The position numbers and the translations under genes were made by a program. This document shows, one piece after another, positions 25,257 through 34,496 of a stretch of 64,000 nucleotides of DNA. The notes below the pieces were generated by a model. The model searched no databases, was not told the DNA's origin, and saw nothing but the letters and a program-made list of their open reading frames with translations. The DNA comes from Burkholderia plantarii (GTDB taxonomy: Bacteria > Pseudomonadota > Gammaproteobacteria > Burkholderiales > Burkholderiaceae), in contig NZ_CP007213.1 in NCBI RefSeq assembly GCF_001411805.1, positions 744,001-808,000 on the forward strand. The letters run 5' to 3'. Each line of letters begins with the position of its first letter. Position 1 is the stretch's first letter.

Positions 25257-26453
25257 TTACCAGGTCCCGAGCAGCGAATCGACGCCGCGCAGCGCGTTGT
25301 TGCGGCGATACGGCAGCGCGTCGAGGTTGGTCAGGTGCAGGTTCGGCAGGCGCGTGTAGACCGTCTCCAGCGCGGCCGCGATCTCCAGCAGCGCGAGCCG
25401 CGCGCCGAGGCAGTAGTGCAGGCCGCCGCCGAACGAGAGCGGACGCACGTTCTCGCGGTCGATGTCGAGCGCGTTCGGGTTCTCGAACTTCTCCGGATCG
25501 CGGTTGCCGCCGCCGAGGAACACGCAGATCAGGTCGCCGCGCTGGATCGTCTGGCCTTCGAGTTCGACTTCCTCGAGCGCGACGCGCTGCGCGATCTGCA
25601 CCGAGCTGTCGTAGCGCAGCGCCTCGGTGACCACCTTCGGCATGATCGAGAGGTCGGCCTTGACGCGCTCGCGCTGCTCGGGATGGTGCTGCAGCGCGAT
25701 CAGCGTGTTGCCGATCATGTTCTCGGTGGTCTCGTGACCGGCCACGAACAGGAAGCAGAGGTTGGCGACGATCTCGTCGTCGGTCAGGCGCTGGCCGTCT
25801 TCCTCGGCCAGGATCATTTGCGAGATCAGGTCGTCGCCCGGCTCCTTGCGGCGCTCGGCCAGCACCTTGGCGAAGTAGGTTTCGAGTTCGATCGCCGACT
25901 TGCGCGATTCCTCGAGCTGCTCGGCGTTGAGCGGCGTGACGTTGAGCGCGCCGGCGGCACGGTCGGCGGCGCGCTTGAACATCGCGCCGTCCGACAGCGG
26001 CACGCCGAGGATCGTACACATGGTCTGCATCGGCAGCAGGAACGCGAAGCCGGTGACGAGGTCGCCTTGCGGCTCCTTCACGAGCTTGTCGATGAGCTGG
26101 TTCGAGATGGTGTAGGACGCCTCGCGGAACTTCTCGACCTGGCGCGCGTTGAACGACTTCATCAGCAGCGCGCGCAGGTTGGTGTGCTTGGGCGGGTTCA
26201 GGCCCGGCAGCATCGAGCGGAAGGTGCGGAACGGCGGCTGGTCGATCACGCCCTCGCCGTAGCGCGCCTTGACGGCCTCGACGATGCCCTTGCCGAAGCG
26301 GCGGTCGAGCAGCAGCTTCTCGCCGAACGCGTAGTGCGAGGTCGCGTAGAGCTTGGGTGCGAGCTTGACCAGCTGGCCCTCGGCGCGCATCGCCTCGAAC
26401 ACCGGATACGGATTCTTCAGGAATTCTGGAGTGGCAAGATCGCTGTATTGCAT
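25257..26453 (-). CDS. cayG: cytochrome P450, probable caryoynencin oxidase
   Basis: A 398-residue soluble bacterial P450. I-helix AGHETT is at 238-243, the ExxR motif at E277-R280, and the heme loop FGGGLHYCLG has ligand Cys348. No membrane anchor is present, so it needs a separate redox partner. In the caryoynencin pathway a P450 installs the allylic/dienol oxygen at the end of the chain, and I recall that gene as cayG; the letter is from memory. AAGGA nine bases before the ATG supports the start. It is the last gene of the polyyne operon; the rubredoxin gene just upstream may supply electrons to the desaturases or to this enzyme. Confidence 0.9.
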   Translation of the reverse strand: MQYSDLATPEFLKNPYPVFEAMRAEGQLVKLAPKLYATSHYAFGEKLLLDRRFGKGIVEAVKARYGEGVIDQPPFRTFRSMLPGLNPPKHTNLRALLMKSFNARQVEKFREASYTISNQLIDKLVKEPQGDLVTGFAFLLPMQTMCTILGVPLSDGAMFKRAADRAAGALNVTPLNAEQLEESRKSAIELETYFAKVLAERRKEPGDDLISQMILAEEDGQRLTDDEIVANLCFLFVAGHETTENMIGNTLIALQHHPEQRERVKADLSIMPKVVTEALRYDSSVQIAQRVALEEVELEGQTIQRGDLICVFLGGGNRDPEKFENPNALDIDRENVRPLSFGGGLHYCLGARLALLEIAAALETVYTRLPNLHLTNLDALPYRRNNALRGVDSLLGTW

Positions 26454-26508
26454 GATGGGGAGTCCTTGGTTCTAGGTAGATGGCAGCCGGGCTGCCGCGA
26501 AACGAAGG

Positions 26509-26694
26509 TCAGATCGAAACCATTTCGAAGTCGAGCTTCGGCACGTCGCATTCGGGGCAGCGCCAGTCTTCGGGCACGTCTTCCCAGCGCGTGCCGGCGG
26601 CGATGCCGGCCTTCGGATCGCCGCTGCGTTCGTCGTAGAGGTAACCGCAGATCAGGCACATCCAGGTGCGGTATTCGACAGTGAGTTCGGTCAT
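26509..26694 (-). CDS. rubredoxin
   Basis: A 61-residue one-iron electron carrier. The four cysteines C13/C16 (CLICGYLYDE) and C46/C49 (RCPECDVPKLDF) have the CxxC spacing that binds Fe(SCys)4, and the remainder matches family length and fold residues (W11, P41, W44). It presumably passes electrons to the diiron desaturases of the operon; rubredoxin is a normal partner for membrane hydroxylases and desaturases such as AlkB. It lies 17 bases from the diiron protein gene upstream and 55 bases from the P450 downstream. Confidence 0.95.
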   Translation of the reverse strand: MTELTVEYRTWMCLICGYLYDERSGDPKAGIAAGTRWEDVPEDWRCPECDVPKLDFEMVSI

Positions 26695-26711
26695 CGTGGG
26701 CGTTCTCCGGA

Positions 26712-27581
26712 TCAATGCTCCAGGGCGGCCGCCGCATCCGCGCCGGCGCCCTCCAGGCTCTGGTGCAGCTGCTTGCGCAGCTTGTGAAGGTCCTTGACGG
26801 TCAGCAGCGGCCGTTCCAGCAGCAGCGACAGGTTGTGCAGGATCCGTTCGGCCACGCGGTTTTCCCAGGCGCGGTCGAAGCGGATCTGCGAGTCGAGCCA
26901 GCGGCCCAGCCACTCGGGATCGGGCAGGCGGCTCTGCACCGTGTCGTTCGGAAACAGGCCGCGGTTCACGTGCAGGTTGGTCGGATGGATCGCCTTGGCG
27001 GCGCGGTTCGCGCTCGCCATCAGCGTGCCGATCTTGGCGAACGCGAGCCGCGCCTCGTCGCCGTGCCGCGCCAGCGCGCGCCGCATGTACTTCAGGTAGG
27101 CGGCCGCGTGGCGCGCCTCGTCGCGCGAGATCAGCTCGTAGATCTGCCGGATCACGGGCTCGGTGTGCCAGTGCGCGGCGCAGCGATACCAGTGGTTGAG
27201 GCGGATCTCGCCGCCGAAGTGCAGCGTCAGCGTTTCGAGCGCCGGCGCCGGATCGAACGGGAAGCGCACCGCGTGCAGCTCGTCCTCGGTGGGCGCGAGT
27301 TCGGGCCGGAAGCGCCGCAGGTACTCGATCAGCACCAGCGAGTGCTTCTGCTCCTCGTAGAACCAGATCGACATGAACGCGGAGAAGTCGCTGTCGTCGA
27401 CGTTGTCGCGCAGGAACATCTCGGTGGCCGGCAGCGCCGCCCACTCCGTGATCGCGTTCATCTTGATCGACAGCGCCTGCTCGTCGGACAGCAGCGAGGC
27501 GTCGAAGCGCGACCAGTCCACGTCGTCCTGCATGTCCCAGCGCGCGCGCTCCAGGCTTCGGTACAGTTCGGGATAGAGCAT
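26712..27581 (-). CDS. ferritin-like diiron protein (acyl-ACP desaturase-like) of the polyyne operon
   Basis: A 289-residue soluble protein with the four-helix diiron ligand pattern: E46 (TEWAA), E77-x-x-H80 (FYEEQKH), E125 (GGEIRL) and E155-x-x-H158 (RDEARH). This ligand order is that of soluble acyl-ACP desaturases and related ferritin-superfamily oxidases, but the protein is shorter than plant stearoyl-ACP desaturases and not closely similar in between. It may add or rearrange an unsaturation or oxygen on the carrier-bound chain. GAGGAG before the ATG supports the start. The gene is tightly packed between hydrolase and rubredoxin genes. The exact reaction is unknown. Confidence 0.85.
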   Translation of the reverse strand: MLYPELYRSLERARWDMQDDVDWSRFDASLLSDEQALSIKMNAITEWAALPATEMFLRDNVDDSDFSAFMSIWFYEEQKHSLVLIEYLRRFRPELAPTEDELHAVRFPFDPAPALETLTLHFGGEIRLNHWYRCAAHWHTEPVIRQIYELISRDEARHAAAYLKYMRRALARHGDEARLAFAKIGTLMASANRAAKAIHPTNLHVNRGLFPNDTVQSRLPDPEWLGRWLDSQIRFDRAWENRVAERILHNLSLLLERPLLTVKDLHKLRKQLHQSLEGAGADAAAALEH

Positions 27582-27594
27582 GATGGTCGGCTCC

Positions 27595-28566
27595 TCAGTG
27601 CGTGCCAGGCTGAACGGGCCGGAGCGCCGCCGCCGGCTCGCCGCCGATCGCGAGGAACTGCGTGGCGCTTTCGATCACGCGCGCGTCCGACAGGATCCGC
27701 ACGTGGCCGACCTTCTCGACGCGCTCGAAACGCACGTTCGGCAGTGCCGCCGCGATGTTCTCCGATTCGCAGATCGGCACGATCTTGTCGTTCGGCCCGT
27801 GCATCACGAAGATCCGCGTCTGCAGCCCGCGGCCCAGCGCGCCGATGTCCCAGTGCTGGGGCGGCACGCCGTTGCGGCGATGCAGCTCGGCGTACATCGC
27901 GTCCATCACGCTCGGCGTGAGCTGCAGGAAATCGCCCGACCAGCGGTCGATCACGGCCGGCAGCGTGCAGGGCGGCGCCAGCATCACCATGCCGTCGACG
28001 CTGGTCGGGCCGAGTTCGGCGATCGCGCCGGTCGAGGCGATGCTGCCCAGCGAGTGCGAAACGATGCCATGCACGCCGCCCAGCGATTCGATCGCGCCTT
28101 TCACGGCGTTCTTGAAGGCCGTCATGGTGGTGACGGTGCCGGGCGAGACGCCGTGCGCCGGCGCGTCGAACGCCGCGACGCGGAAGCCCGCCTTCTGCAG
28201 CTTCGGCACGAACGAGAACATGGTGGCGCTGTCGGCGCCCCAGCCGTGCACTAGCAGCACGGTGCGTTCGCCCTTGCCCCACAGATGCCCGTGCTTGACG
28301 CCCTCGACGCCGCGAATTTCGAAGCGGTGCGCGCCGAGCGGCGACATGTCCTTCGGCGGCGTCTTGCGGAACGTGCGCGTGTAGCCGAACAGGTCGGTGG
28401 CGCGGCGCGCGGCGGCCGCCGGCGAGACCGCGCCGAGCGTGCCGATATAGCCCTTCAGCACGCGCTTGCCGAACGACATCGGCGCGCTCGCGGCGCGGGC
28501 CGGCGCGGACGCGGCGGCTGCCGCCGCCGTGCCGTGCGGGAGGGATGATTCGGAGGTATTGGACAT
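27595..28566 (-). CDS. cayF: alpha/beta hydrolase, probable chain-releasing thioesterase
   Basis: A 323-residue alpha/beta-hydrolase. The oxyanion region is LLVHGWGADSATM. The nucleophile elbow is GIVSHSLGS with Ser172. The acid and base lie in MHGPNDKIVP and VEKVGHVRIL. It would hydrolyse the thioester that links the finished polyyne to the carrier protein. The first 30 residues are Ala/Ser-rich and probably disordered. The start at 28566 is preferred, since the upstream extension is Arg/Pro-rich. It is thirteen bases from the diiron gene. The name follows the cay order as I recall it (A ligase, B/C desaturases, D carrier, E desaturase, F thioesterase). Confidence 0.85.
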   Translation of the reverse strand: MSNTSESSLPHGTAAAAAASAPARAASAPMSFGKRVLKGYIGTLGAVSPAAAARRATDLFGYTRTFRKTPPKDMSPLGAHRFEIRGVEGVKHGHLWGKGERTVLLVHGWGADSATMFSFVPKLQKAGFRVAAFDAPAHGVSPGTVTTMTAFKNAVKGAIESLGGVHGIVSHSLGSIASTGAIAELGPTSVDGMVMLAPPCTLPAVIDRWSGDFLQLTPSVMDAMYAELHRRNGVPPQHWDIGALGRGLQTRIFVMHGPNDKIVPICESENIAAALPNVRFERVEKVGHVRILSDARVIESATQFLAIGGEPAAALRPVQPGTH

Positions 28567-28600
28567 CGTCGGTCTCCTGGCAGGGTGGCCGATGGGTTCG

Positions 28601-29701
28601 TCAGATCGCCGTGTCGGCGCGCGGAGGGGTGGGCGCGGGCGGCGTCGCGACGGCCTCGAACGAGCGGTAGTAGCCATGCACCGGATCGTAGAGATGGCAG
28701 GCGCGAATCACCTTCCAGACCTCGCCGAGCGTGAACGGCTTCTGCCGGATCGCGCCGGGGTAGGCGCGCTTGAGCGCCTCACGCGCCTTGGGCAGGTTGT
28801 AGAACGGAATCACCGGCACCACGTGGTGGGCGGCGTGGACCGAGATGTTGTGCGTGAAGAAGTGCAGCCACTTCGGGTACTCGTAGTCGGTCGTCATCAT
28901 CAGGCGGCTGCCGTTCAGGGTCCAGTGCTCGCGCGTGAGGAACGGGATGTCGTCCGAGATGTGATGCATCATCGTGGTGGTGCTGAACCACGCGTGGATG
29001 CCGAGCCAGGGGCCGAGGAAGTAGATCAGGAAGCCCTGCCAGCCGGTGAAGTAGATCAGCGTGGGCAGATAGATCGCCGCGAACAGCACGGTGATGATCA
29101 CCGAGCGGCGCACGTCGTTGCGGGCCTCGAGCTTCGGGAACATGCTCGGCTTGAAGCCCGAGTGGCGCTGGTAGTTCACGGTGCCGAGCCAGAACAGCCA
29201 GCTGCGCGTGCTGCGATAGACGAACTTCTCCCACAGGCCCATGCGGCGGTACTGCTCCGGCAGCACGGGGCGCCAGTCGGTATCCATCTCCAGGCTGTTG
29301 GTGTTGGCGTGATGCAGGTTGTGCATGTGGCGCCAGCCATGAAACGGGTAGAGCAGCGGGAACAGCGCGATCTGGCCGAGCGCGAAGTTGAAGCGCCGGC
29401 TCCTCGAGAACGAGTTGTGCCCGCAGTCGTGCGCGATGCAGAACAGCCCCCAGCCGCCCAGGCCGGCCAGCAGCCAGAGCGGGATCCAGAGCGACCAGTG
29501 CGGCGCGTAATGGACGCCGACCACGGCGCCCACGTACAGCGCGGTGCTCGCGAAGAAGCCGAGCAGGCCGCGCGCGAGGCGCGGTTCGTAAAGCTCGCGC
29601 GGAATCGCGTCGGCCAGCCGTTCGCCCTCGATCGACTTCAGCGACTGGACGTACTCGCGAAAGCCCGGGGTTTGCTGCTGCGGTAGTTGAATCGTTGCCA
29701 T
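28601..29701 (-). CDS. cayE: membrane fatty-acid desaturase/acetylenase (delta-12 type)
   Basis: A 366-residue integral-membrane diiron desaturase with three histidine boxes: HDCGH at 91-95, HNLHH at 127-131 and HAAHH near 296. The box spacing and the GWGLFCIAHDCGHNSF block resemble the omega-6/delta-12 type, which includes acetylenases. It should act on an acyl chain held by the cluster's carrier protein. AAGGAG eight bases before the ATG supports the start. In the operon it lies between the carrier protein and the thioesterase genes. Confidence 0.9.
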   Translation of the reverse strand: MATIQLPQQQTPGFREYVQSLKSIEGERLADAIPRELYEPRLARGLLGFFASTALYVGAVVGVHYAPHWSLWIPLWLLAGLGGWGLFCIAHDCGHNSFSRSRRFNFALGQIALFPLLYPFHGWRHMHNLHHANTNSLEMDTDWRPVLPEQYRRMGLWEKFVYRSTRSWLFWLGTVNYQRHSGFKPSMFPKLEARNDVRRSVIITVLFAAIYLPTLIYFTGWQGFLIYFLGPWLGIHAWFSTTTMMHHISDDIPFLTREHWTLNGSRLMMTTDYEYPKWLHFFTHNISVHAAHHVVPVIPFYNLPKAREALKRAYPGAIRQKPFTLGEVWKVIRACHLYDPVHGYYRSFEAVATPPAPTPPRADTAI

Positions 29702-29727
29702 CGGTTCGCTCCTTGGTGGCGTGGCGC

Positions 29728-30051
29728 TCAGGCCTTGATCTCGCCGGCGGCGAGTTCGGTGGCGAGGTAGCTCGCCAGGTCGTCGATGTTCTGGTGTTCG
29801 AACAGCAGCGCCGGCGAGAGGCGCTGTTCGAGCAGTTTCTCGAGGTCGCCGGCCACTTGCAGCGCGACCAGCGAATCGAGCCCGTAGGACTCGAAGCTGC
29901 GGGCCGAATCGATCTGCGCGACCGGCACGTTGAGCTGCCGGGCGAGCCGTTCGACCAGCCATTGGTGGATGCCGGCTTCGGTCAGCGGGGTGGACGAACG
30001 TTTTTCTTCCATGAAGCCGATCTTGTTGAACAGGCTCGACATGAACGCCAT
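29728..30051 (-). CDS. cayD: acyl carrier protein
   Basis: A 107-residue carrier with the phosphopantetheine attachment site in SYGLDSLVALQ (Ser60). An N-terminal extension of about 25 residues precedes the usual helical domain. The ATG at 30051 follows GGGAG. It holds the fatty acyl chain loaded by the acyl-AMP ligase while the desaturases act. A dedicated carrier between desaturase genes is a hallmark of bacterial polyyne clusters. Confidence 0.93.
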   Translation of the reverse strand: MAFMSSLFNKIGFMEEKRSSTPLTEAGIHQWLVERLARQLNVPVAQIDSARSFESYGLDSLVALQVAGDLEKLLEQRLSPALLFEHQNIDDLASYLATELAAGEIKA

Positions 30052-30129
30052 GATGTGTACTCCCACGTCAGGGTTGAAAGGGTGAAACGAAACGGTGCGG
30101 GCCGTGGCGGCGCGGGCGGCGGGGCCGCC

Positions 30130-31104
30130 TCAGGCGTTGCCGGACTCGCGCTTGCGGATGCGCTCGATCACCTCGCGGCTGGGCGAGCGCAGCTCCGAGA
30201 CGATGCCGAGCCGGCCCAGCAGCGTCAGCATCCAGCCCGACAGGTCGGGCTCCCACCAGTTCACGCCATGCCGGTACCAGGCCGGAAACGCGTGATGGTT
30301 GTTCTGCAGGCCTTCGCCGAAGGTCAGGAAGGCCACGATCCAGTTGTTGGTGCTGTGGTCGCGCGTCTCGAACGGGCGGCTGCCGTAGCGGTGGCAGATC
30401 GAGCCCACGCACCAGGCGAACTGGTTGGCGATGAACATGCGCGCGAAGCCGCCGAACATCAGCCCGCACAGCGCGCCCATCCAGCTCGCGGTGAGCAGGC
30501 CGCCGGCCACCGTGGGGATCAGCAGGCCGAGCAGGACCCAGTAGAAATAGGTGCGGTTGAAGAACAGCAGCGTGCGGTCCTTCAGGATGTCCTGCGCGAA
30601 GTAGCTCCAGCTCGACATCTCGGGCGACATCATCCACGGCATGTGGGCGTGCCACAGCCCGCGCAGGCGCTCGCCGCGGCTGTCGCCGAGCAGGTTCGGC
30701 GAATGCGGGTCGCCCGGGCGGTCGCTGTAGGTGTGGTGGCGGCGATGCGTGGTGACCCAGAACAGGATCGGGCCTTGTGCCGCCATCGAGCCGCAGATCA
30801 GGATCAGCGCGCGGAACAGCGGCGAGGTCTTGAACGCGCGATGGGCGAGGAAGCGGTGATAGCCGATCGAGACGCCCGCCATGTGCAACACGTACATCAC
30901 GCCGAACAGCCAGGCGTCGACGCGCGTGGCGTAGCCGGCCCATGCGAGCCATGCGGCCGCCAGCGTGCCGGCGAGCGGGATCGTCATCACGCCGAACGCG
31001 GTCCGCGCCTTGATGCGGGCGCCGCGTGCGTCGAGCACGCTGACGCCGCGCACCGGCTGGTCGTCGGGGATGATCGGTGCGGATGGGAGATCGAGGTGCG
31101 TCAT
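30130..31104 (-). CDS. cayC: membrane fatty-acid desaturase (delta-9/SCD type)
   Basis: A 324-residue membrane diiron desaturase: HRFLAH at 83-88, HRRHH at 120-124 and the third box NNHHAFP near residue 270. The spacing is that of acyl-CoA/acyl-ACP delta-9 type enzymes. About four membrane segments surround the boxes. It is closely related in sequence to the next upstream desaturase, suggesting gene duplication. GGAGAA lies shortly before the ATG. Conjugated triple bonds need repeated desaturation of the same chain, which the three desaturases could share; which bond each one makes is unknown. Confidence 0.92.
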   Translation of the reverse strand: MTHLDLPSAPIIPDDQPVRGVSVLDARGARIKARTAFGVMTIPLAGTLAAAWLAWAGYATRVDAWLFGVMYVLHMAGVSIGYHRFLAHRAFKTSPLFRALILICGSMAAQGPILFWVTTHRRHHTYSDRPGDPHSPNLLGDSRGERLRGLWHAHMPWMMSPEMSSWSYFAQDILKDRTLLFFNRTYFYWVLLGLLIPTVAGGLLTASWMGALCGLMFGGFARMFIANQFAWCVGSICHRYGSRPFETRDHSTNNWIVAFLTFGEGLQNNHHAFPAWYRHGVNWWEPDLSGWMLTLLGRLGIVSELRSPSREVIERIRKRESGNA

Positions 31105-31135
31105 GAAGAATTCTCCGGATGGCTTGCGAGGGCGC

Positions 31136-32065
31136 TCAGGACTGGGTGGCATCGGCGCGGCCGCGGGCGGGGCGCCGCACGTCCCACACCAGACCGAACA
31201 CGGCCAGCAGTTCGATCAGGCCGCCCGACAGGTCGAGCTGCCAGAAACGCTGGCTGGTACGGGCCAAGGCGGGGAACGCGTGATGGTTGTTGTGCCAGCC
31301 GCCGCCCACCGCCGGCAGCGCCAGCCAGAACACGTTGCGGCTCTGGTCGCGCGTGGTGTTCGGGCGCGGCCCGAAGCTGTGCGCGAAGGAATTGATCGCC
31401 CAGGTGGCCTGGTCGACCAGGAAGATCCGCAGCAGGCCGCCCCACAGCAGGCCCATCAGCGCCGCGTAGGGCGTGCCGCCGATCAGCCAGCCGGCCAGCG
31501 TCGGCAACGCCAGGCCGAGCCCGATCCAGACGAAATAGAGGCGGTTCAGGCGCACGATCCAGCGATCGCGCAGCAGGTCCGGCGTGAACTGGCTCCAGTT
31601 CTGCCGGCGCAGCGTGAACAGCCAGCCGACGTGCGCATGCCAGATGCCGCGCAGGCGCCCGGAGAAATCCTCGCCGTGCAGGCGCGGCGAATGCGGATCG
31701 CCCTCCTGGTCGGTGAAGGCGTGGTGCATGCGATGCGTGGCGGCCCAGAACAGGATCGGGCCCTGCGCGGCCATCGAGCCGCAGATCGCGAACAGCGCCG
31801 TGACGATCGGGCCGGCCTTGAACGCCTGATGCGAGAAGAAGCGGTGCAGTCCGGCCTCGACGCCGAGCGCCGTGATCAGGTACATGACGGCGAGCAGGCC
31901 GATCTCGAGACGGCCGATGCCGTTGACGATCGCCAACGTCACGGCCGCGACCGCGCCGACGGCCGGGATGCCGACCGTGAGCCAGGCCAGGCGCCGCTCG
32001 GTGGCGCCGGTGCGGTCGGCGGTGGGCGCGGGCCGCGAGGGGGAGGTTTGGGTCTGGATGTCCAT
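31136..32065 (-). CDS. cayB: membrane fatty-acid desaturase (delta-9/SCD type)
   Basis: A 309-residue paralogue of the next gene: HRFFSH at 74-79, HRMHH at 111-115 and GWHNNHHAFP in the C-terminal half. CGSMAAQGPILFWAATHR is nearly identical to its neighbour. AAGGA before the ATG at 32065 supports the start. It lies seventeen bases downstream of the acyl-AMP ligase gene in the same operon. Confidence 0.92.
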   Translation of the reverse strand: MDIQTQTSPSRPAPTADRTGATERRLAWLTVGIPAVGAVAAVTLAIVNGIGRLEIGLLAVMYLITALGVEAGLHRFFSHQAFKAGPIVTALFAICGSMAAQGPILFWAATHRMHHAFTDQEGDPHSPRLHGEDFSGRLRGIWHAHVGWLFTLRRQNWSQFTPDLLRDRWIVRLNRLYFVWIGLGLALPTLAGWLIGGTPYAALMGLLWGGLLRIFLVDQATWAINSFAHSFGPRPNTTRDQSRNVFWLALPAVGGGWHNNHHAFPALARTSQRFWQLDLSGGLIELLAVFGLVWDVRRPARGRADATQS

Positions 32066-32081
32066 GATGTCCTTCGCGGGC

Positions 32082-33935
32082 TCAGGCGCGTGCGTTGGGG
32101 TAGCTGGCCAACGACTGCGCAAGCAGCGCCTGGCGCGTCGCATAGCGCTGGATCTTGCCGCTCGTCGTCAGGGGGATCGCGCCCATCGGCGCGAAGTGGA
32201 TCAGGTGGGGCGCCGCGCCGAGCTGGCGCGTGACGCGCTCGACGATCGCCTCGCGCAGCAGCTGCAGCTCGCTCTCGGCCACGCGCTCGCCGCGCCGGAA
32301 CTCGGCCACCACGGCGATCCGCTCGCTCTGGCCGTCGTCGATCGAGAACGCGGCCACCCCGTTCGGGCGGATGCGCGCGTCGGTTTCCTCGACCAGTAGT
32401 TCGATATCCTGAGGATAGAGATTGCGGCCCGCGTGGATGATCAGGTCCTTGATGCGGCCGGTCACGTAGAGCTCGCCGTCGCGCAGGAAGCCGAGATCGC
32501 CGGTGCGCATGTAGCGCTGCGGCGAGCCGGCCAGGCGCGCCTGGAACGTCTCCTCGCTGTGCCGCGGCTGGTTCCAGTAGCCGATGCCGATGTTCGGGCC
32601 GCCCACCCAGATCTCGCCGATGGCGCCGTCGGGCAGCGCGCGGCCGTCGGGGCCGACGATCCTGACGTCGTGGCCCGGCGCCGGCGCGCCGCACGAGGCC
32701 AGCGTGCGGGCCTGCGGATGATCGGCCGCGATCTCCTGCACCTCGCCGCGCGCCAGCGCCTCCTGATCGACCTCGACGAACGCGGGCGGCACGCCGTCCA
32801 CCTTGCCCGACACGAACACGGTGGCTTCGGCCAGCCCGTAGCACGGGCCGAACGCGTCGGCACGGAAGCCGCAGGACGCGAAGCGCTCGGCGAAACGCTC
32901 GAAGGTGCGCCGGCGCACCGGTTCGGCGCCGCAATAGACCGCCTCGACCGAGGACAGGTCGAGCAGCGGCAGCACCTCGTCGCCGATCGAGTTGCAACAC
33001 AGGTCGAACGCGAAGTTCGGCGCGATGGTGGTGGTGACGCGGTACTGCGAGAGCGCCGCGAGCCAGCGCAGCGGCTGCTGGACGAAGTGCCCCGGCGCCA
33101 GGATCACGGTGGGGAAGCCTTCGTAGATCGGCTGCAGGATGCCGCCCATCAGCCCCATGTCGTGGTACGGCGGCAACCAGGTGCAACCGACCCGCTCGCG
33201 CTGGCCGCCCATCCAGCGGCTCGCGCCGTGGCAGTTGCTAAGCAGGTTGCCGTGCGTGAGCATCACGCCCTTCGGGTCGGAGGTCGAGCCGGACGTGTAC
33301 TGGAGCAGCGCGAGGGCACCCTGATCGAGCGCCGCCAGCGCTTCCGGTACCCCGTCCGGATTGCATGCATATGCATGCATGTCGGTTTGAAAAAGACCGT
33401 CGATTTCGGTCCAGGCCTGCTCCGGAAAGCCGTCGGGCAACAGTGCGAGCACCCGCTCGCGCAGCTTCGAGAAGCGCGCGTTGGTCAGGATCACCTCGGG
33501 CTGCGAATCGCGCGCGATCGCGCCGAGGCGGCCCAGCGCACGCGTGCCGACCGGCGGGAACGAGGGTACCGCCACCGCGCCGGCCATCCAGACCCCGAAC
33601 AGCGCGGCGATGTAGTCGACGCCGGCCTCGAACAGCATCAGCACGCGCTTGCCGGCCACGTCGACCGACGCGAGATGGCGTGCGATGGCGGTGGCCTGCA
33701 GTTGCAACTCCGCATAGGTCACGGTACGGCTTTCGGTTTCACCGTCCACCAGGTGGATGAAGGCGGTCTGGTCCGGCAGCGTCGCGGCGCGCAGGCGCAG
33801 CACGTCGACCAGCGTGTCGACGGCGTGATCGGCCAGTGTCGCGCCCGCGCGGTGGCGCGAATCGGCGACGAGCGGTCCGGCGGCCGGCGGCTGAGCCGTT
33901 TGGTGCTCCGGCATTGCGAGTTCGGGATCTATCAT
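32082..33935 (-). CDS. cayA: fatty acyl-AMP ligase
   Basis: A 617-residue adenylating enzyme of the FAAL type. The P-loop-like motif YTSGSTSDPKGV is at 213-224, FGPCYGLAEATVFVSG near 410 and RTGDLGFLRDGELYVTGR near 500; the family lysine region is TTSGKIQRY near the C-terminus. It activates a free fatty acid with ATP and loads it on the cluster's carrier protein, the entry step of polyyne synthesis. The ATG at 33935 is chosen, as upstream codons are basic and protein-unlike; an AAAGGA is about eleven bases away. It is the first gene of the operon, downstream of an AT-rich promoter region. Confidence 0.92.
   Translation of the reverse strand: MIDPELAMPEHQTAQPPAAGPLVADSRHRAGATLADHAVDTLVDVLRLRAATLPDQTAFIHLVDGETESRTVTYAELQLQATAIARHLASVDVAGKRVLMLFEAGVDYIAALFGVWMAGAVAVPSFPPVGTRALGRLGAIARDSQPEVILTNARFSKLRERVLALLPDGFPEQAWTEIDGLFQTDMHAYACNPDGVPEALAALDQGALALLQYTSGSTSDPKGVMLTHGNLLSNCHGASRWMGGQRERVGCTWLPPYHDMGLMGGILQPIYEGFPTVILAPGHFVQQPLRWLAALSQYRVTTTIAPNFAFDLCCNSIGDEVLPLLDLSSVEAVYCGAEPVRRRTFERFAERFASCGFRADAFGPCYGLAEATVFVSGKVDGVPPAFVEVDQEALARGEVQEIAADHPQARTLASCGAPAPGHDVRIVGPDGRALPDGAIGEIWVGGPNIGIGYWNQPRHSEETFQARLAGSPQRYMRTGDLGFLRDGELYVTGRIKDLIIHAGRNLYPQDIELLVEETDARIRPNGVAAFSIDDGQSERIAVVAEFRRGERVAESELQLLREAIVERVTRQLGAAPHLIHFAPMGAIPLTTSGKIQRYATRQALLAQSLASYPNARA
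33362..33379. repeat. 18-bp perfect palindrome inside the acyl-AMP ligase gene
   Basis: TGCATGCATATGCATGCA is identical to its reverse complement. It is translated as part of DMHAYAC near residue 187 of the ligase. A related TGCATGTATATGCA lies at 34497-34510 upstream of the operon. Either could bind a dimeric regulator, or the match may be chance. Confidence 0.5.
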
Positions 33936-34496
33936 GGGGTCGGCGTCCTTTCCATGTAACGCTTTGCATCGATTCGTGCCGCGCCGACTAATCACGGCAA
34001 CGCACTGAACCGCTCCGTGCCACTGAAATCTAATTTCCAAACCAGTAAAACCAATACGGGTTCGATTTCCGAATTGCGTAGAATTACGTAGACGGAAATG
34101 GAAACGCTCGTTCTTCTTAATGAAACTCCCCGATTTGGCAATCGATTAACAAACCGGTTACCTCGGGAGTTCGTTTCGGCAGGCAAGCCTCGCCCATTCC
34201 GGCCGGCATCCGCAACGCCGGCACGGCGATGCAAAGCGCTGGCGATCCGGTGAAGGATCGTCAGCGTCATGAGCCCAGCTTTTTTTTCGTCAAGCCACAA
34301 CAGCAGATGAGACAGGTACAACGGCCGCGTTCAAGCTTCTGCGCGCTATAGTGGGTATCAGGCCGCGCTCCTTGCACGAATGGATGAAGCGGACACGCGT
34401 GGTTCGCCGACACCAGCGAGCCGCATGCCCCGGTTCCCGCTCGGAACGGGTAGTTGAGCGTGTTGCTTAAGTGTTGCTACGCTCGGCTACTTAGTT

